Source: an uncultured Collinsella sp. | GTDB taxonomy: Bacteria > Actinomycetota > Coriobacteriia > Coriobacteriales > Coriobacteriaceae | Direction: 5' to 3' | Length of the DNA stretch: 7,157 bases | NCBI GenBank assembly: GCA_900554495.1 | Contig: USHR01000098.1 | Span: 1-7,157 of the forward strand | Shown: positions 1 to 5,528 of the stretch, one piece after another | Layout of the letters: each line of letters begins with the position of its first letter | Numbering within the stretch: position 1 is the first letter of the stretch | Translations under genes and position numbers: made by a program | Notes under the pieces: model-generated | What the model was told of the DNA's origin: nothing | The model's database searches: none | Seen by the model: the letters and a program-made list of their open reading frames with translations, nothing else

Positions 1-53
1 GTACCGCAAATCGCGCACTCTTTCTTCTCGAACATCTTGTCAAAGAAGCCCAT
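1..53 (-). CDS. N-terminus of a small zinc-ribbon protein, DUF4428-like (partial)
   Basis: Only the first 17 codons are inside the window; the gene runs off the left edge. Read on the minus strand it starts MGFFDKMFEKKECAICG. The pattern of a short amphipathic helix (GFFDKMFEKK) followed by a CxxC knuckle is the usual opening of proteins with an N-terminal DUF4428 zinc-ribbon-like domain, whose molecular role is not established. The start is well supported: GGGAGG (minus strand, complement of 59-64) lies five bases before the ATG at 53. The family assignment rests on recall of the N-terminal motif and could be wrong, since other small zinc-ribbon proteins begin similarly. It reads away from the carbohydrate cassette and is probably not part of it. 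Confidence 0.6.
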   Translation of the reverse strand, partial: MGFFDKMFEKKECAICG

Positions 54-285
54 GGTTGCCTCCCATCAACAGGTAGCGTGTGTCACTTTTGATGATGGGT
101 GAGCGCGCAATCTTTCACGATACCCAGACGGCTCAACGAGTCTCCACAACTGGGACAGATGGCCCATTTTTGACTAGTCGCTGGGGACACTCTTCGGCCA
201 CTCATTGGGGACGTACTTAAATGAGTGGCAGTTGGGGAGACTCCATGTCGAATGTGGCGGCTGCCGAATGTGGGCGCCGTCCTTG
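54..285. other. Intergenic region with repeats and a zinc-knuckle remnant
   Basis: No convincing gene lies between the DUF4428-like start and the DUF1593 stop. The stretch contains a 7-bp inverted repeat CCCATCA/TGATGGG (62-68 and 93-99), the REP-like element at 199-251, and a 9-bp direct repeat CGAATGTGG (249-257 and 265-273). A short minus-strand reading frame (205 down to 83) ends with a CPSCG motif but has no ribosome site and starts inside the repeat. I see no U-tract terminator for the DUF1593 gene here. Confidence 0.5.
199..251 (+). repeat. REP-like repeat, left copy
   Basis: This 53-base stretch matches 6944-6996 at 48 of 53 positions in the same orientation, and the first 27 bases are identical. 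Its core is itself an inverted repeat: CCACTCATT (198-206) pairs perfectly with AATGAGTGG (220-228) around a 13-base loop containing GGGGACGTACTTA. A shorter relative of the loop, TGGGGACACTCTT, lies just upstream at 182-194. A small hairpin with a conserved GGGGAC tag, placed at the 3' end of a gene, resembles REP elements mobilised by REP-associated tyrosine (IS200-like) transposases. That assignment is an inference, since no transposase is present. Confidence 0.6.
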
Positions 286-1797
286 CTATGCCACGGTCAC
301 GGCAACCTGGGCGTAGCGGCTGCAGGGGCGCTCGGCGCGCGTCTGCACGGTAAGGGTGAGCACGAAGCGGTCGCCGGGCTGCGCGTCGGCGGGCACGATA
401 AAAGCGGTGCTCGCCGTGCATTCCTGCCACAGCGAAAGATCCTGCGCGCCTGTATAGCTCGACGGGTCCACGGCGACATCCCAATGTGCATCAAAGCCCT
501 TGTCGTCGGGGTCGACGATGGCCGCTGCAAGGACGACACGCTCACCGGCTGCGGCGCTGCGGTCGGTCGTGACCTCGGCAACATGTGCCGGATGCGAACA
601 CGCTGCCGGATCATGGGCGCACCATTGCGCGCGGGCGGCAAAGTCTTCCTGATAGGCGCGCAGGTAGGGATTGGGGTTGCCGTCTATGGGCGTGCCGATG
701 GCGGCAAAACCGGCGGGCGCGTCCGAATCGGGATGCCCATCAAGAAACATACGGCCGAGCAGTGTATCGAAGTTGCGGTCATCGATACCGCGCAGGCCAA
801 ACGGCAGTAGTGGAATGTAGGTCATGCTGTCGCCTTCGGCCATAAAGTCGCCGCGCTCAAACTGCATCGCGGGCATGCCTTCTAGACCCCAATCCAGACG
901 GGCATGCTTGCCAAACTGAAAGCGCTCGGGCTCGTTTTCGTAGACCTTGCCATCGCCATAGAGCATATAGCGCGCCATAAGGGGGCCGTTTTCCTGCGTG
1001 AGGTTTTGCTCGGGCCAAGGAGCCTTAAACAGTGGCAGCGAATCGGGCTGCGCCATCTTGGCGTCGACATAGCCGCCATACATATAGGGCACACGCCAAA
1101 AGATGAGCTCGGGAAAGAGCTCGCGTCCATGGTCGAGCCATGAGTTGTCCTGCCCTATGCCATCGGCAACACCCATCACGCGCACCTTCTGATGGACCCG
1201 CTTCTGCACGGCGGGCCATTCGGGCATGGCGCGATAACGCTCGGCAATGCTCATAAGGGCGCGAACGATGGTGTTCATGCCGCCCCAGCTGAGCAGCCAT
1301 AATGTACGCGGATGATCATCCAAAATCGCCTGAGCAATTACGCGGGACCCCTCAGTTTCCTCAGTCACATCACCCTTAAAGGCAACATTTCCCACAAAGG
1401 TGCGCTCGATCATCTGGGCAGGCGTGGGAAACGGCGGCTCACCGGCAGCGTCCGCATTCGCCTGCAACTGCGGCCAAGCTTGGGCATATTCATTACTCCA
1501 GAGACTCTCAATCCAATGCTCGGGAAACGGCCGATACTCACGAAGCTCCCCAGCCAGCGGATCGGGCTCATGAGGCACAATAGCCCACTCATATGAGCGA
1601 CGTCCTTTAGTCCGCCAATGCGAATTCACCTCGCCCAGCGTATGAACCCCATCCCCAAGAAAGTGATACTGCGAAGCCGTATACACCACAGCCTGAACAT
1701 CAAGCGCATTGAGATACAGAGCCAAATGAACGAGCGAGTTCATATCGTCGACTTCCATATCGGTAGTAACAATCACTCGAGTTAACTCTTGGGACAT
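286..1797 (-). CDS. DUF1593 / Sde182-type nucleoside-hydrolase-like protein
   Basis: The product is 503 residues. It opens with VIVTTDMEVDDMNSL, where D13, D17 and D18 resemble the N-terminal Asp cluster that binds calcium in nucleoside hydrolases. A further family-like segment is LLSWGGMNTIVRAL (168-181). Residues from about 5 to 330 fit the DUF1593 domain first annotated in the 'cellulose-binding protein Sde182'. About 405-503 looks like the beta-rich, Ig-like C-terminal domain usual in that family. The true reaction is unproven; cleavage of an N- or O-glycosyl linkage is a family-based guess. There is no signal peptide, so it is probably cytoplasmic, although relatives are often exported. 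The ATG at 1797 is chosen because GGAG sits eight bases upstream; a TTG eight codons earlier (1821) has no comparable site. It lies 266 bases downstream of the esterase on the same strand, separated by the large palindrome, so it may be partly uncoupled from that transcript. Confidence 0.85.
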   Translation of the reverse strand: MSQELTRVIVTTDMEVDDMNSLVHLALYLNALDVQAVVYTASQYHFLGDGVHTLGEVNSHWRTKGRRSYEWAIVPHEPDPLAGELREYRPFPEHWIESLWSNEYAQAWPQLQANADAAGEPPFPTPAQMIERTFVGNVAFKGDVTEETEGSRVIAQAILDDHPRTLWLLSWGGMNTIVRALMSIAERYRAMPEWPAVQKRVHQKVRVMGVADGIGQDNSWLDHGRELFPELIFWRVPYMYGGYVDAKMAQPDSLPLFKAPWPEQNLTQENGPLMARYMLYGDGKVYENEPERFQFGKHARLDWGLEGMPAMQFERGDFMAEGDSMTYIPLLPFGLRGIDDRNFDTLLGRMFLDGHPDSDAPAGFAAIGTPIDGNPNPYLRAYQEDFAARAQWCAHDPAACSHPAHVAEVTTDRSAAAGERVVLAAAIVDPDDKGFDAHWDVAVDPSSYTGAQDLSLWQECTASTAFIVPADAQPGDRFVLTLTVQTRAERPCSRYAQVAVTVA

Positions 1798-2063
1798 AGG
1801 AACAGCTCCAATCAAAATCAATTCAGCCAGTTACGCGCAAGGCAAGACGGGACCCACGCCCCCATCGCCGTCAATCCGGCGGCCCGCCGGAAGCGTTCGT
1901 CCAGCGTTTCGAACAACGTTAACTTAGGGGGCCCTGAACTTTAGTTTTGTAAACATTCCGCAGCGCGGGCCCCGTTTATCCGATGCTCCGAAGGAGCAGG
2001 ATAAGCGGGGCTCAGGCGCGAGGACGTTTACAAAACTAAAGGTCAGGGCCCCCGATGAGATGG
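1798..2063 (-). other. Gap between esterase and DUF1593 genes
   Basis: The half next to the esterase is occupied by the palindrome at 1927-2053. The remainder (1798-1926) holds a compact GC hairpin, TCCGGCG (1875-1881) with CGCCGGA (1885-1891), and the GGAG ribosome site of the DUF1593 gene. On the minus strand TTGACG (1874-1869) resembles a -35 box, but I find no acceptable -10 box at 16-18 bases, so I do not assign a separate promoter. No coding sequence is supported. Confidence 0.5.
1927..2053. repeat. 127-bp near-perfect palindrome (large hairpin or MITE-like element)
   Basis: The outer arms 1927-1954 and 2026-2053 are 28 bases each and complementary at 27 positions. Inside, 1961-1981 pairs with 1999-2020 with small bulges and G-T wobbles, and TGCTCC (1984-1989) pairs with GGAGCA (1993-1998) around a GAA loop. 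Almost the whole element therefore folds into one rod. It begins only ten bases past the esterase stop codon. There is no U-tract on either side, so it is not a classical terminator. The arms end in GGGGGCCC and carry TTTTGTAAAC, compatible with terminal inverted repeats of a small non-autonomous element. No target-site duplication is evident in the flanks (TTAACTTA against GATGAGAT). It may act in RNA as a stabilising or processing structure. Confidence 0.85.
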
Positions 2064-3401
2064 CTACCTCGAAACTCTGGCCGACCACTCCCAGCAGCCC
2101 ACCGGCTCGCCGTCGATGAGTACGTTGCCCCCGTCGAAGTCTTGATAACACAGGTCGTTGAATTGGTGGATCCACACGCCGTGGTTGAACGTCTTCTTGG
2201 GCGAGCCATCGGCCTCGCGATACACGCCGGTCAGGTCCTCGACATGGCTAAAGTAGGTGAGGTGCACGTTGGCTCCGGCGTCACGCAGGCGTGCCGTGAG
2301 CGGCAGCACGGTCTGCTGCGGCGACACGAGCTCATCGCCCTTGGAGTGCGTAAACCACAGCGGCGTCTTGGCGAGCGCGGCTACGTCCTCGTCCGTGGCG
2401 TTGTACCACGGGGCACAGCAGGGAAGGCCCGCGGCGAAGAAATCGGGGTAGTCGGCGCACAGGCGCAGGGTCATAAAGCCGCCGTTGGAAAGGCCGGCAA
2501 CCACGATGCGGTCGGTGTCGATACGCTCGGCATGCTCGGCGACAAACTCATCGATGAGCGCCTTGAGCACGGGGGAGTAGATGCTCTGGTTGGAGCGACC
2601 GAGCTGCTCGACGCCGTTGTCCATCCAAAACGTGGGAGACTGCGGCACGAGCACCCAGGCAAAGCCGCCAAAGTAGCGCTGGATTTGCGCCTGGCTAATG
2701 GCTGTCACGCGGTTGCCGACATAGGCGCGCGTGGCGCCTTCGCCCTGCGTGGCACCCTTGCCTTCACCGGCGCCGTGCAGGTACACCACGAGCGGGGCCT
2801 TTTGGGGCACGACCGTGGCCTCGGGCGCGAAGGGATTGAAGCAGGCCGAGTCCTCGGCTTTAAAGCTGGGCTCAAAGAAGCCGTACTCGAGCGCGATGCC
2901 ATCAATGGCAGTCTTTTGCACGGCATTGCTCCAGCCCTTGAGCGCGGGGCAGATGTCGCCGCGACAGGTATCGAAGACCAGGCCGCAGGTGGGGTCGTCG
3001 CCGTCGTTGCCGGGAAGAGCCGCGAGCTGCGTGACGTGCAGCTGGTCATCGAGCATGCGCGAGCCCATGACGCCGCCTTTGATCTTTTTGGTCAGGCGCT
3101 GCTCGGCGACCTCGAGTGCCACATGGGTGCCCACGGCGAGCTTGCGGCCGTTCTCGTCACACGGATACGCGGCGAGAACGTCGATGTAACCCACGGAGGG
3201 CGCGGCATGGTCGGCGCCGTGCTCCTTGCGCATCAGGACCTCACCCGTGCGCTCGTGACGCTCTACATATATATGGAAAGCGTTCGCATCGACATCGTTG
3301 GCGCGCACGGTGCAGGGTAGGTCGAGAACGACCTTGCTGATCCAGGGGCCAAAGTCACCCAAGGTGGTGACGGTTGCGTAGGTGCACGATTTGAGTTCCA
3401 T
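2064..3401 (-). CDS. Alpha/beta-hydrolase esterase with N-terminal Ig-like domain
   Basis: The product is 445 residues. About 1-165 is a beta-rich region resembling the Ig-like domain found in front of EstA-type esterases. From about 200 the alpha/beta-hydrolase fold is clear: VVYLHGAGEG (205-214) supplies the oxyanion-hole HG, GLSNGG (303-308) carries the nucleophile S305, D356 in SKGDELVS is the likely acid, and H407 in FNHGVW the likely catalytic histidine. Family relatives are annotated as polyhydroxybutyrate-depolymerase-like esterases, carbohydrate esterases or prolyl-oligopeptidase-family peptidases; deacylation of a sugar fits the neighbours best, but this is inference. No signal peptide is seen, so a cytoplasmic location is likely. 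The ATG at 3401 is preferred over an upstream in-frame start (3458) because AGGGAGG lies six bases before it and because 3458 falls within the promoter. It is divergent from the PTS gene and upstream of the DUF1593 gene. Confidence 0.87.
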   Translation of the reverse strand: MELKSCTYATVTTLGDFGPWISKVVLDLPCTVRANDVDANAFHIYVERHERTGEVLMRKEHGADHAAPSVGYIDVLAAYPCDENGRKLAVGTHVALEVAEQRLTKKIKGGVMGSRMLDDQLHVTQLAALPGNDGDDPTCGLVFDTCRGDICPALKGWSNAVQKTAIDGIALEYGFFEPSFKAEDSACFNPFAPEATVVPQKAPLVVYLHGAGEGKGATQGEGATRAYVGNRVTAISQAQIQRYFGGFAWVLVPQSPTFWMDNGVEQLGRSNQSIYSPVLKALIDEFVAEHAERIDTDRIVVAGLSNGGFMTLRLCADYPDFFAAGLPCCAPWYNATDEDVAALAKTPLWFTHSKGDELVSPQQTVLPLTARLRDAGANVHLTYFSHVEDLTGVYREADGSPKKTFNHGVWIHQFNDLCYQDFDGGNVLIDGEPVGCWEWSARVSR

Positions 3402-3442
3402 GAGCTGCCTCCCTTGTGCCGCGAGAGCTAAACGTGTGCGGC

Positions 3443-3470
3443 AATACAATCTAAACATGTTTAGTGTAAA
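3443..3470 (-). promoter_or_regulatory. Promoter of the esterase gene
   Basis: On the minus strand TTTACA (3470-3465) matches five of six -35 bases. A 16-base spacer follows, then TGTATT (3448-3443), which matches four of six -10 bases. Transcription would begin near 3436, leaving a leader of about 35 bases before the ATG at 3401. The spacer is almost filled by the palindrome at 3451-3464, which would let a bound repressor block RNA polymerase. Confidence 0.5.
3451..3464. promoter_or_regulatory. Perfect 14-bp operator palindrome
   Basis: CTAAACATGTTTAG is a perfect dyad sitting exactly between the proposed -35 and -10 boxes of the esterase promoter. A further half-site, CTAAACG, lies at 3428-3434 near the expected start of transcription. 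The TAAAC half-site is shared with the motifs near the PTS gene, which suggests the same regulator on both sides. Confidence 0.55.
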
Positions 3471-3566
3471 GCAGAATTAGAGAATAAGCAGATGAACTCG
3501 GTAAACGGTCACATCAAACGCTCAATGAACTATTAAACATTCGTTTACCACTATCTAGCAGGGCTT

Positions 3567-3584
3567 TTGTTGATAAGTCAACAA
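3567..3584. promoter_or_regulatory. 18-bp dyad, possible operator
   Basis: TTGTTGATAAGTCAACAA has 7-base arms perfectly complementary around TAAG. Its half-site differs from the TAAAC motif, so a second regulator is possible. It lies near the middle of the divergent region and is not followed by a U-tract. Confidence 0.4.
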
Positions 3585-3653
3585 GGCATTTGGGTGCCAG
3601 ATTATATAAAATCCCACGTAGACGGCCATTTATAAATAAACGACACTATATGT

Positions 3654-3667
3654 AATGCCTTGGCATT
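3654..3667. promoter_or_regulatory. AATGCC-TT-GGCATT dyad
   Basis: The two 6-base arms are perfectly complementary with a 2-base centre. GGCATT also occurs at 3585-3590, where GGCA faces TGCC (3595-3598) in a looser repeat. The function is unknown; it may be a binding site. Confidence 0.3.
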
Positions 3668-3673
3668 CAATTA

Positions 3674-3702
3674 CGTTCACCCCCGATTTCCTACCGTTCA
3701 CC
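3674..3702 (+). repeat. Direct repeat CGTTCACC, 21-bp period
   Basis: CGTTCACC occurs at 3674-3681 and 3695-3702, two helical turns apart. It differs by one base from CGTTTACC (3542-3549), so these may be degenerate versions of the GTTTAC half-site on the same DNA face. Confidence 0.35.
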
Positions 3703-3743
3703 GGACTGCAAACGGCAAAACTGCCACAAATTCAACGCTGCGT

Positions 3744-3785
3744 GTAAACTAAGCGCTGTAAACGTTCAGTAAACAGATTGTTTAC
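3744..3785. promoter_or_regulatory. Operator array of GTAAAC half-sites before the PTS gene
   Basis: GTAAAC occurs at 3744, 3758 and 3769, and GTTTAC at 3780, so the last three lie 11 bases (about one helical turn) apart. GTAAACA-GAT-TGTTTAC (3769-3785) is a perfect 7-base inverted repeat. TAAACGTTCA (3759-3768) is a CG-centred dyad with one mismatch, the geometry typical of LacI/GalR-family operators. The array ends about 106 bases before the PTS start codon and overlaps the weak -35 candidate. The regulator family is inferred from motif shape only. Confidence 0.5.
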
Positions 3786-4815
3786 GACAGCGTATCCAAG
3801 GGCTCGGCAGCCGTAAGGGGTTATAGCCGCCGGGCCAAAGGCGTGCCTACGTCCAAACGGGTAGACACACGATGATATGGGGAGGGGTCCCATGGCAGTA
3901 GATAACAAACAGATTGCCACCGATGTCCTCGAGCTCGTGGGCGGTGCGGAGAATGTTGCCGTCGCCACCAACTGCATGACGCGCCTGCGTCTGACGCTCA
4001 AGGATAACAGCAAGGCCGACGTGGAGAAGATCAAGAAGGTCAAGGGTGTACTGGGTTGCCAGTTCGCCGGCAGCCAGCTCCAGGTCATCATCGGCCAGAA
4101 CGTGCCCAAGGTGCTCGCCGAGTTCGTTGCCATGTCCGGCGTCAAGCAGGGTGCCGCGGTCGACGAGAACCTCGACGCTCCTAAGGAGAAGTTCGAGCTC
4201 AAGAACCTGCCCAATATCATCCTCGACTATCTGTCGGGCTCCATGACCCAGCTGATTCCGTTGCTCATGGCCGGCGGTTTGTTCCGCACCATCGCTGCGG
4301 TCCTCGGTCCCACCATGCTCGGCGTTCTCTCCGATACCGATCCGACCTACACGTTCCTCTACACCACCCTGTACGAGGCCACGTTTACCTTTATCCCCAT
4401 CTACCTGGGCTATGCCGCTGCTAAGAAGCTCGGCGCCTCTCCGGTTCTGGGCATGCTCCTCGGCGGCGCTCTCATGGCCCCGTCCGTCGTGAGTGTCGCG
4501 ACTCAGGAGGGTGGCGGAATCATCTCCGTCTACGGCATCCAGATCGCCGCTGCCAACTACCAGCAGTCCGTCCTGCCGATCATCCTCTCGGTGCCCGTCC
4601 TGTACTTTGTCGAGAAGTTCTTTAAGAAGGTCATGCCTGACGTGCTGTCCACGGTCTTCACGCCGTTCTGCACCATGATTGTCACGATCCCCATCGCCTT
4701 CATCGTTCTTGCCCCGATCGGCAACGAGCTCGGCAACCTCATCGCCAACGCCCTCTTTGGCCTTGCTGACCTTGGCGGTATCGGTATCCTGATCGTCATG
4801 GCCATCCTCGGCGCC

Positions 4816-4832
4816 TTCTGGCACTCTTCGTG
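4816..4832 (+). other. Frameshift site in the EIIBC gene
   Basis: The sequence reads TTC TGG CAC TCT TCG in the upstream frame. Adding one G after TGG (at 4820/4821) restores TTC TGG GCA CTC TTC GTG GTC, giving FWALFVVCG, which continues the EIIC sequence smoothly. The simplest cause is loss of one G from a GGG run. No slippery heptamer or downstream stem typical of programmed -1 frameshifting is evident. Confidence 0.75.
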
Positions 4833-5318
4833 GTCTGCGGCATGCACATGCCCGTCATCCTGCTCGCTCAGGTCCAGATCATCGCCGCCGGCTACGATCC
4901 CTTCGTCTTCGTTTCTACCAACTGCGCTATGGCCGCTGTCTGGGGCTGCGCCTTCGGTGCCTTCCTCAAGATGAAGAACCCCGACGAGAAGGGTCTTGCC
5001 CTGGGTTACGTCATCTCCGCCATCGCCGGCGGCGTCACCGAGCCTGCGCTCTTCGGTATCCTCATGCGCTTCCGTCGCACCATGCTCGGTATGTTTATCG
5101 GCGGTGCCATCGGCGCTGTGTTCTCCGGCCTCATGGGTGTTACCTACTACCTGGCCGGCGGTGCCTCCAACTTCCTGGTCTTCACCAACTACCTGCAGGG
5201 TGGCCAGATGAACACCGTCTGGGCTATCGTCGGTATGGCGATCTCCTTTGTCATCGCCGCTGCCGTCGTCTTTGCCACTGGCTTCTCCAAAGAGGAGCTC
5301 GCCGAGATGGAGGCCTAA
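4830..5318 (+). CDS. C-terminal EIIC fragment in the shifted frame
   Basis: From GTG at 4830 this frame encodes 162 residues of EIIC, including CGMHMPVILLAQ, the conserved TEPALFG and the last membrane segments, ending KEELAEMEA. It joins directly to the upstream frame through the codons for ALF (4821-4829). No ribosome site precedes 4830, so separate translation is unlikely. It is best seen as the second half of the broken permease gene rather than an independent gene. Confidence 0.6.
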   Translation: MVCGMHMPVILLAQVQIIAAGYDPFVFVSTNCAMAAVWGCAFGAFLKMKNPDEKGLALGYVISAIAGGVTEPALFGILMRFRRTMLGMFIGGAIGAVFSGLMGVTYYLAGGASNFLVFTNYLQGGQMNTVWAIVGMAISFVIAAAVVFATGFSKEELAEMEA

Positions 5319-5358
5319 GGCCAAGCCATTCGGTCACATGCGACCTTACCTACACGAC

Positions 5359-5393
5359 AGGGCCCCGTCAGGCGCAAGCCCGACGGGGCCTTT
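5359..5393 (+). terminator. Rho-independent terminator after the PTS gene
   Basis: GGCCCCGTC (5361-5369) pairs perfectly with GACGGGGCC (5382-5390). Inside it GGC-GCAA-GCC (5371-5380) forms a second stem capped by a GNRA tetraloop, with one A-C mismatch between the stems. TTT then CCT follows, a short U-tract. It lies about 40 bases after the PTS stop, so the glycosidase gene probably depends on its own promoter or on read-through. Confidence 0.85.
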
Positions 5394-5428
5394 CCTGCAA
5401 GGTAGACTGATTGGGACGGGAGATGCCC

Positions 5429-5440
5429 GCCCGCAAGGGC
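5429..5440 (+). other. Small GCCC-GCAA-GGGC hairpin in the glycosidase leader
   Basis: A 4-base stem with a GCAA tetraloop sits 36 bases after the terminator. It has no U-tract and is followed by CTAAACG (5444-5450), the half-site also seen near the esterase promoter. It could belong to the 5' leader, or it may be incidental. Confidence 0.3.
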
Positions 5441-5452
5441 TTGCTAAACGAC

Positions 5453-5465
5453 GGAGGCTTTTGTG
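5453..5465 (+). promoter_or_regulatory. Competing upstream ribosome site and GTG start
   Basis: GGAGG (5453-5457) lies five bases before a GTG at 5463 that is in frame with the glycosidase gene. Using it would add 22 mostly basic residues. The alternative, AAAGGA (5516-5521) seven bases before ATG 5529, starts the protein directly at the conserved domain. I prefer 5529, but the upstream signal is strong enough to matter. Confidence 0.4.
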
Positions 5466-5528
5466 CCAAGGTTACCGCGAAAGAATCTGCCGGTTCGCAA
5501 CTCCTTTATCAAACGAAAGGACATGCAG

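Larger units (their letters stand above)
3402..3891. promoter_or_regulatory. 490-bp divergent control region
   Basis: This AT-richer stretch separates the minus-strand enzyme genes from the plus-strand PTS gene and has no supported reading frame. It contains a good minus-strand promoter, several dyads, and six exact GTAAAC/GTTTAC hexamers (3501, 3543, 3744, 3758, 3769, 3780). Chance in this length, both strands counted and equal base frequencies assumed, would give about 0.2. The separate sites are listed individually. The plus-strand promoter is uncertain; one weak candidate is TAAACA (3770-3775), 17 bases, TATCCA (3793-3798). Confidence 0.65.
3892..5318 (+). pseudogene. PTS EIIBC permease, Glc/beta-glucoside superfamily, frameshifted
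   Basis: If one base is restored, the protein is 475 residues, the normal size of an EIIBC such as SacP or MurP. Residues 1-80 are EIIB, with the phosphorylated cysteine C28 in TNCMTRLRL. A linker follows, then EIIC from about 110 with many hydrophobic segments and GGVTEPALFG (E384) in the substrate-binding region. No EIIA domain is present, so a separate EIIA must supply phosphate. It imports and phosphorylates a sugar at the membrane; the CMTRLR variant resembles MurP-like members, but the substrate cannot be assigned. The start at 3892 is chosen because GGGGAGGGG ends five bases upstream; an in-frame ATG at 3877 overlaps that site. The frame breaks after W310 at about 4820. Read as given, translation runs out of frame and stops at 4972-4974, losing roughly the last third of EIIC. 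The downstream part is fully conserved in character, so the change is recent or a sequence error. Confidence 0.85.

Noticed and set aside
205..810. Plus-strand open frame opposite the DUF1593 gene end
   Set aside because: It starts inside the REP-like repeat, lacks a ribosome site and has no family features.
1927..2053. Palindrome as an ordinary Rho-independent terminator
   Set aside because: It is much longer than usual and neither flank has a U-tract. A role in ending transcription by other means stays possible.
2055..3320. Long plus-strand open frame (421 codons) opposite the esterase gene
   Set aside because: It is antisense to a gene with a full catalytic triad and a strong ribosome site. 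Its His/Gly/Val-rich product has no recognisable motif, and GC-rich codon bias explains the openness.
3757..3770. CcpA-type cre site (TGTAAACGTTCAGT)
   Set aside because: It fits most cre positions but fails at the final CA, and actinobacteria do not generally use CcpA. A LacI/GalR-type site is the broader, safer reading.
3847..4824. Minus-strand open frame (325 codons) opposite the PTS gene
   Set aside because: The translation is a low-complexity Asp/Glu/Gly-rich string expected from the reverse of membrane-protein codons, and there is no ribosome site.
4816..4832. Programmed -1 ribosomal frameshift in the PTS gene
   Set aside because: There is no slippery heptamer at the junction and EIIBC permeases are not known to use one; a lost G is simpler.
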